From Chryseobacterium sp. UBA6632 (GTDB lineage Bacteria > Bacteroidota > Bacteroidia > Flavobacteriales > Weeksellaceae), in contig DKLU01000350.1 of NCBI GenBank assembly GCA_002455915.1, positions 1 through 9,130 on the forward strand: a DNA stretch of 9,130 nucleotides. Reading direction: 5' to 3'. Made by a program: the position numbers and the translations under genes. The notes beneath the pieces were generated by a model. The model had not been told where the DNA came from and made no database searches. It saw nothing but the letters and a program-made list of their open reading frames with translations. This document shows, in pieces, positions 6,135-9,130 of the stretch (position 1 is the first letter of the stretch; every line of letters begins with the position of its first letter).

Positions 6135-6805
6135 CAGATTAATTTGTAACCAATTCCGTAAACAGCCTGAAAATCGGCTTCAGATTCTACATTTTTTAAT
6201 TTTTTACGAAGATTTTTAATTTGAGAATAAATAAAATCCAAACTATCCGCCTGATCGATATAATCCCCCCAAATAGCTTCTGCCAACGTTGTTTTCTGTA
6301 ACGTTTTTTGTGGCTGAATCATAAAATAATACAACAAATCATATTCTTTTCGATTCAAAATCAACTCATCTCCGTTAATCAAAACTTTTCTGCTTTCAGG
6401 ATAAATATTAATATTTTTATACGAAATAATATTCTCGCCGTCCTGCTTTTTTCTTCGGATTACAGATTTTATTCTTGCCAATAATTCCGCCAGATGAAAA
6501 GGTTTTGCTAAATAATCGTCCGCGCCAATTTCCAATCCTGCCACTTTATCATCCACAGAATCTTTGGCAGAGAGAATAATCACAGGATCTTTTTTGTGCA
6601 TGGCTTTTATTTCTTTCAACAAGTCGATACCGTTTCCATTGGGAAGCATGATGTCTAAAAGAATACAATCATATTCGTAAGAAATAATTTTTTCGAGTCC
6701 GGAACTGTAATCTTCGGCATATTCTACAATAAATTGTTCCGCTTCAAGAAAATTCTGAACGATATTTTTCAGCTCAGGTTCATCTTCTATAATTAAAATT
6801 TTCAT
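6134..6805 (-). CDS. OmpR-family response regulator
   Basis: 223-aa cytoplasmic transcription factor, full length for the OmpR/PhoB family. The receiver domain (1-118) has E7-D8 acidic residues, phospho-acceptor D51 in CILLDIMLPNGNG, S79 in the Thr/Ser switch position (VIILSAKD), and K101 in AKPFHLAELLARI. The C-terminal winged-helix DNA-binding domain (about 125-223) shows LNRKEYDLLYYFMIQP, a recognition helix around SLDFIYSQIKNLRKKL, and the wing ending VYGIGYKLI. It is the first gene of a two-gene operon with the kinase (1-nt overlap). It has its own -7 element just upstream, separated by a terminator from the PepSY-like gene. By gene order its likely target is that PepSY-like gene; this is inference. 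Confidence 0.95.
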   Translation of the reverse strand: MKILIIEDEPELKNIVQNFLEAEQFIVEYAEDYSSGLEKIISYEYDCILLDIMLPNGNGIDLLKEIKAMHKKDPVIILSAKDSVDDKVAGLEIGADDYLAKPFHLAELLARIKSVIRRKKQDGENIISYKNINIYPESRKVLINGDELILNRKEYDLLYYFMIQPQKTLQKTTLAEAIWGDYIDQADSLDFIYSQIKNLRKKLKNVESEADFQAVYGIGYKLI

Positions 6806-6828
6806 GCTTTTTAAATATGAAGTTCTAT

Positions 6829-6836
6829 CAAAGATA
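6829..6836 (-). promoter_or_regulatory. -7 promoter element of the response regulator/kinase operon
   Basis: On the - strand TATCTTTG (6836 down to 6829) matches TAnnTTTG exactly. Its G is 23 nt before the regulator ATG, giving a leader of about 15-18 nt. It lies right after the T tract of the preceding terminator, so the operon can be transcribed independently of the PepSY-like gene. The -33 position falls in the terminator stem and shows no TTG. Confidence 0.6.
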
Positions 6837-6837
6837 T

Positions 6838-6862
6838 AAAATTAAAACCTCCTTCCGGGAGG
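6838..6862 (-). terminator. Terminator of the PepSY-like gene
   Basis: On the - strand CCTCC, loop CGGAA, GGAGG (6862 to 6848) is followed by TTTTAATTTT. It starts 6 nt after the stop codon. The stem is short but GC-rich with a clear T tract. Confidence 0.75.
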
Positions 6863-6868
6863 CTATGG

Positions 6869-7318
6869 TTAATCATCAATTTTGGTAAAATTTCCTTCTC
6901 TATCAAATTCCAACTCAATTCCGTTAGAAAGTTCAGCCTGATAAGACCATCTTTCTTTCTCCATTTTAATGATATACGTGTTGGGAAAACTTTTAGCAAC
7001 ATAGTTTCTAATCTTTGTAGGAATAAAACCATACGGTAATTTCTGATGTTTCCCGTCTACTTCTTTCCAGTTTCCACGGCTGTCAAATTCAATTTTTGTT
7101 CCATTAGCTAAATAAACTTTGTATTCATCAACTCCGTAGATTTCTCTATCCTCAATGGCAGAACCAACTTTGATCCCTTTGAAATTCGTAAAAAGAAAAG
7201 TTTTTGCGGTTTTAGGTAACTGATTTGGGTTGATCGCTCTGTCTTGGCCATAAACACACCCAGTGATTAAAATAAGGACTACGGCCAATATAATGGTAAT
7301 TTTTGATCTTGTTTCCAT
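6869..7318 (-). CDS. PepSY-like (BLIP-type) secreted lipoprotein
   Basis: 149-aa exported protein. The N-terminus is a signal peptide: METRSK, a hydrophobic core at 7-18, and a lipobox ITGC at 18-21. C21 would be lipidated and LspA would cleave before it; cleavage by signal peptidase I after VYG is a weaker alternative. The mature part holds two similar PepSY-like (DUF2874-type) units: about 31-88 (LPKTAKTFL..NFKG ... EYKVYLANGTKIEFDSRGNW) and about 94-149 (LPYGFIPTKIRNYVAKSFPN ... YQAELSNGIELEFDREGNF). Each consists of a helix followed by a beta hairpin ending FDxxGN. Such proteins are common in flavobacteria next to two-component systems; they are thought to bind or inhibit envelope proteins, but no function is established. 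The gene lies 63 nt upstream of the response regulator and has its own terminator. The upstream region carries a 21-bp-spaced direct repeat. The ATG at 7318 gives a complete signal peptide. Confidence 0.85.
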   Translation of the reverse strand: METRSKITIILAVVLILITGCVYGQDRAINPNQLPKTAKTFLFTNFKGIKVGSAIEDREIYGVDEYKVYLANGTKIEFDSRGNWKEVDGKHQKLPYGFIPTKIRNYVAKSFPNTYIIKMEKERWSYQAELSNGIELEFDREGNFTKIDD

Positions 7319-7377
7319 AATTTTTACTGTTTGTTAATTATTATGGAACAAAGGTCTATATCAAATTGGGAAAGAAT

Positions 7378-7406
7378 TAGGAATTGAATTTTGAAGGATA
7401 GGAATT
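7378..7406. promoter_or_regulatory. Direct repeat upstream of the PepSY-like gene, possible operator
   Basis: TAGGAATT occurs at 7378-7385 and again at 7399-7406 in the same orientation, 21 bp apart, i.e. two helical turns. OmpR-family regulators typically bind direct repeats on one face of the helix, and such a regulator is encoded two genes downstream. The sites lie 60-88 bp upstream of the PepSY-like ATG. The repeat is exact but short; the operator role is inference. Confidence 0.35.
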
Positions 7407-7412
7407 TTTAGA

Positions 7413-7585
7413 TTTTAACGTAAAGTTTTTATTTGCATTATTTTAAATTTTAAGGAGCAAAGAATGGCAATAAATCGCTGATGAAGCGTAAACATTATCC
7501 GCAAAACTTCATCAAATCAACTTTGTTGATTACTACTTTGCTCACTAAAAATATTCTCAAAAGAAAATAAATCTTTGCGTTAAAA
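7413..7585. repeat. MITE-like inverted repeat element with internal hairpins
   Basis: Terminal inverted repeats TTTTAACGTAAAG (7413-7425) and CTTTGCGTTAAAA (7573-7585) match at 12 of 13 bases. Inside, GAGCAAAG (7455-7462) pairs with CTTTGCTC (7536-7543), enclosing two further hairpins: GATGAAG (7480-7486) with CTTCATC (7507-7513), and AATCAAC (7515-7521) with GTTGATT (7525-7531, loop TTT). The nested layout would fold as a multi-branched structure in RNA or single-stranded DNA. There is no coding capacity. It fills most of the gap between the HAD gene and the PepSY-like gene and starts 6 nt beyond the HAD stop, so it could also end HAD transcription. The structure is seen directly; mobility is inference. 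Confidence 0.6.
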
Positions 7586-7591
7586 AAGAAT

Positions 7592-8287
7592 TTACAAAAA
7601 ATCTTTAATCTGCAACAAATGCTTAATAGATTTCAAACCTTCCTGCTGCGGATTTTCATTTAAAACATCAAAGAAAATAACGTCTAATCCGAAGTTTTGA
7701 GAACCGACAACATCTGCAATCCAGTCATCACCAATTAAAATACTGTTTTCTTTCGTGGCATCGGAAAGGCTTAAAGAATATTCAAAAATTTCCGGACGAG
7801 GTTTTCTTACACCGACTGTATCTGCGCTGGTAATGGTTTGAAAATATTTATCAATTCCGGATAAAATACATTTTCTTTCCGTCACTTCCTTAAATCCGTT
7901 GGAAATAATATGCAAAGTATAGTTTTTAGCTTTAAGATATTCTAAAATATATTCTGCGCCTTCTACCAATTCATTATGATTAAGAATTTTATCTAGGAAA
8001 TGCTCTTCAAAATACATCGATAATTCCAGATCATCTACGGTAAAATGCTTGAATGTATCATAAAAACGGTGCTTTCTCAGATATTCTTTATCGATGATTC
8101 CGTCGCGGATATCTTCCCATAGTTTTTCATTGATTTCATGATAAACAGAATGAAACTCGTCGAAATTTATATTGTATTTTAAGCCAATTTCTTCTTTTTC
8201 GAAAAGGTCTTTTATCGTTAAATAGGCATTTCTGCGATGATCCCAAAGTGTATTATCAAGATCAAAAAAAATGTGCTGAATTTTCAT
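7592..8287 (-). CDS. HAD-superfamily hydrolase, YjjG/YfnB type (probable nucleotidase)
   Basis: 231-aa cytoplasmic phosphatase. HAD motif I is FFDLDNTLWD (7-16; nucleophile D9, acid/base D11). Motif II is ISN (128-130, S129), motif III is K162 in RKPRPEIF, and motif IV is GDDWIADVVG (186-195, D187 and D188 for Mg). A helical cap domain lies at about 17-100 between motifs I and II (subclass IA). Length and motif I agree with the YjjG/YfnB family, which in E. coli dephosphorylates nucleoside monophosphates including dUMP and non-canonical pyrimidine nucleotides; the substrate here is not shown. I chose the ATG at 8287 (MKIQHIFFDLDNT). A TTG three codons upstream lies inside the putative -7 box and would add only three residues (MCC). 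It stands 20 nt behind a 44-aa small gene. Confidence 0.9.
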   Translation of the reverse strand: MKIQHIFFDLDNTLWDHRRNAYLTIKDLFEKEEIGLKYNINFDEFHSVYHEINEKLWEDIRDGIIDKEYLRKHRFYDTFKHFTVDDLELSMYFEEHFLDKILNHNELVEGAEYILEYLKAKNYTLHIISNGFKEVTERKCILSGIDKYFQTITSADTVGVRKPRPEIFEYSLSLSDATKENSILIGDDWIADVVGSQNFGLDVIFFDVLNENPQQEGLKSIKHLLQIKDFL

Positions 8288-8293
8288 ACAGCA

Positions 8294-8301
8294 CAAAATT
8301 A
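8294..8301 (-). promoter_or_regulatory. -7 promoter element of the HAD gene, nearly leaderless
   Basis: On the - strand TAATTTTG (8301 down to 8294) matches TAnnTTTG exactly. Only six bases (TGCTGT) separate it from the ATG at 8287, so transcription would begin at or within a few bases of the start codon. There is no good -33 TTG at the usual distance. Confidence 0.45.
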
Positions 8302-8307
8302 ATCATT

Positions 8308-8442
8308 TTAATTTTTGGAGACAGGATAATTTTTATCCTTGATTTTTAATACGTCCAGACTTTTTGAATAGCTTAGCAAAAAATCAATTGTTTGTTTTTT
8401 CGGTTTCAAAGTTTTCACTTTTAAGGAGTCATTTTTTTTCAT
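8308..8442 (-). CDS. Small conserved-looking 44-aa protein downstream of the sigma factor
   Basis: From the ATG at 8442 the frame reads MKKNDSLKVKTLKPKKQTID, then FLLSYSKSLDVLKIKDKNYP and VSKN, then TAA at 8308-8310. The pattern KPKK.TI.FLL.YSKSL.V.K is one I recall from short hypothetical proteins of flavobacteria, where a Lys-rich N-terminus leads to a helix. It is very basic and soluble, with no signal peptide, membrane span or cysteine, so an RNA/DNA-binding or protein-docking role is possible but not shown. It lies 48 nt after the sigma factor stop and 20 nt before the HAD start on the same strand, so it is likely co-transcribed with the sigma factor. The function is unknown. A hairpin-like GGATAA/TTATCC at 8324-8338 falls inside its last codons. 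Confidence 0.65.
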   Translation of the reverse strand: MKKNDSLKVKTLKPKKQTIDFLLSYSKSLDVLKIKDKNYPVSKN

Positions 8443-8490
8443 AGGCGAAAGATGTTTTTCCTTAAAACGAAACTTTTTGCAATTTATTAT

Positions 8491-9081
8491 CTACCTGGTG
8501 AGTACAATATTATTTTCTTCCATGATTTTTCTCAGGTTAATCAACGCATAACGTACACGCCCCAATGTAGTATTTATGCTCATATCGGTATGATCTGCAA
8601 TTTCTTTGAAACTTAGGCCGTCAAAAAACCTTAATTTTATCACTTCCTGCTGATTTTCAGGCAGAAACTGAAGCATTTTCAGAAGATCTTCCTGTATTTG
8701 GTTGGTTACCAGCTGGTCTTCAATATTTTCGGAAGGCTCTCTTATCAGGTCGAAAATAGAATATTCATCGGTTTCGAAAGTGGTTTCCGACACTTTAATA
8801 TTCTTTGCTTTTAGTCTGAAATGGTCTATGATAAGGTTATGAGCAATTCTTTTTGCCCAAAGAATGAACTTTCCTTCTTCGTTATAGCGCCCTTCTTTTA
8901 GCATTACGATGATTTTCATGAAAGTATCCTGAAAAACATCATTTGCTAAGTCTTCATCATTAATTTTGTAAAAAATGAATGTAAACAGTTCTCTCTGATG
9001 ACGATGTATAAGCGATGATAATGCCGCTTCGTCTCCTTTTTGGTAAAGGGAAATTAGTAAACTATCCGATTTTGATTTCAT
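8491..9081 (-). CDS. ECF-type RNA polymerase sigma factor (sigma-70 family)
   Basis: 196-aa sigma factor with regions 2 and 4 only. Region 2 is about residues 25-92: HRHQRELFTFIFYKINDEDL followed by ANDVFQDTFMKI (core binding), then FILWAKRIAHNLIIDHFR (-10 recognition). A linker (93-128) has no sigma-3 domain. Region 4 is about 130-187: LQFLPENQQEVIKLRFFDGL then SFKEIADHTDMSINTTLGRV with a helix-turn-helix for -35 contact. It redirects core polymerase to a specific promoter set. The family is ECF/RpoE-like; the exact ECF group is not assigned. No anti-sigma gene lies downstream in this window: a 44-aa gene and a HAD hydrolase follow instead. The ATG at 9081 is followed by MKSKSDSLLISLYQKGDEAA, a normal N-terminus. 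The window ends 49 nt upstream, so the promoter is only partly visible. Confidence 0.92.
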   Translation of the reverse strand: MKSKSDSLLISLYQKGDEAALSSLIHRHQRELFTFIFYKINDEDLANDVFQDTFMKIIVMLKEGRYNEEGKFILWAKRIAHNLIIDHFRLKAKNIKVSETTFETDEYSIFDLIREPSENIEDQLVTNQIQEDLLKMLQFLPENQQEVIKLRFFDGLSFKEIADHTDMSINTTLGRVRYALINLRKIMEENNIVLTR

Positions 9082-9098
9082 AACTTTCTTCTCAATAA

Positions 9099-9106
9099 TA
9101 TATTTG
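9099..9106 (+). promoter_or_regulatory. Possible divergent -7 element reading out of the window
   Basis: TATATTTG on the + strand matches TAnnTTTG, and TTTG at 9071-9074 lies 24 nt upstream, slightly long for a -33 partner. It would drive a gene beyond the right edge, divergent from the sigma factor. Weak, since that gene is not visible. Confidence 0.3.
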
Positions 9107-9130
9107 TAGACAACTCATCTTCCAGATATT

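Noticed and set aside
6811..7032. 73-codon - strand open frame overlapping the PepSY-like gene
   Set aside because: Different frame from a clear secreted protein gene, and it runs across that gene's terminator.
7413..7585. CRISPR array or tRNA-like structure in the intergenic region
   Set aside because: The repeats are inverted pairs with no regular direct spacing, and no cloverleaf or CCA end fits.
8288..8296. TTG start giving the HAD protein an MCC extension
   Set aside because: The TTG lies within the putative -7 box TAATTTTG. Starting at the ATG at 8287 places motif I at residue 9, as in homologues.
8324..8338. GGATAA-TTT-TTATCC hairpin as a terminator
   Set aside because: It is weak, lies within the codons of the 44-aa gene, and is not followed by a T tract on the - strand.

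Overview
The window looks like a chromosomal segment of a Flavobacteriia/Weeksellaceae bacterium, most likely Chryseobacterium or a close relative. The DNA is AT-rich, genes lack clear Shine-Dalgarno sequences, several promoters carry the Bacteroidota -7 element TAnnTTTG, and the proteins are of flavobacterial type (long-form IleRS, zinc-less DksA/TraR-like protein, LspA with an internal insertion, PepSY-like secreted protein next to a two-component system). This assignment is inferred from recognised families; no search was run.

Left half (1-4756, all + strand). The 3' part of ileS enters from the left edge. It is followed by a DksA/TraR-family regulator, a strong hairpin, a small single-span membrane protein with a DUF6576-like tail, a short DUF2683-like gene interrupted by an in-frame TAG at codon 13, lspA (its ATG overlaps the stop of the interrupted gene) and a SanA/DUF218 envelope protein. 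A dispersed-type imperfect palindrome then separates this group from trpS, which has its own -7 box. The theme is housekeeping plus cell envelope: two aminoacyl-tRNA synthetases, lipoprotein maturation and an envelope barrier protein.

Convergence point (4757-4865). Two tandem hairpins, one very GC-rich, lie between trpS and the converging two-component genes. The second hairpin runs into the last codons of the histidine kinase gene.

Right half (4839-9081, all - strand, so read from right to left). An ECF sigma factor is followed by an unlisted 44-codon small gene and a YjjG-type HAD hydrolase whose promoter implies a nearly leaderless mRNA. Next comes a roughly 270-nt intergenic region holding a MITE-like, multi-hairpin inverted repeat element and a 21-bp-spaced direct repeat. 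Then come a lipoprotein-like PepSY-domain protein with its own terminator, and a response regulator/histidine kinase pair coupled by a 1-nt overlap. The PepSY protein is a plausible target or partner of that two-component system, and the direct repeat upstream of it a plausible operator; both are inference.

The items most worth a second look are the TAG-interrupted DUF2683-like gene coupled to lspA, the 44-aa gene downstream of the sigma factor, and the two palindromic intergenic elements. I saw no CRISPR array, tRNA, rRNA, transposase or defence/phage module, and most of the window is ordinary chromosomal core.
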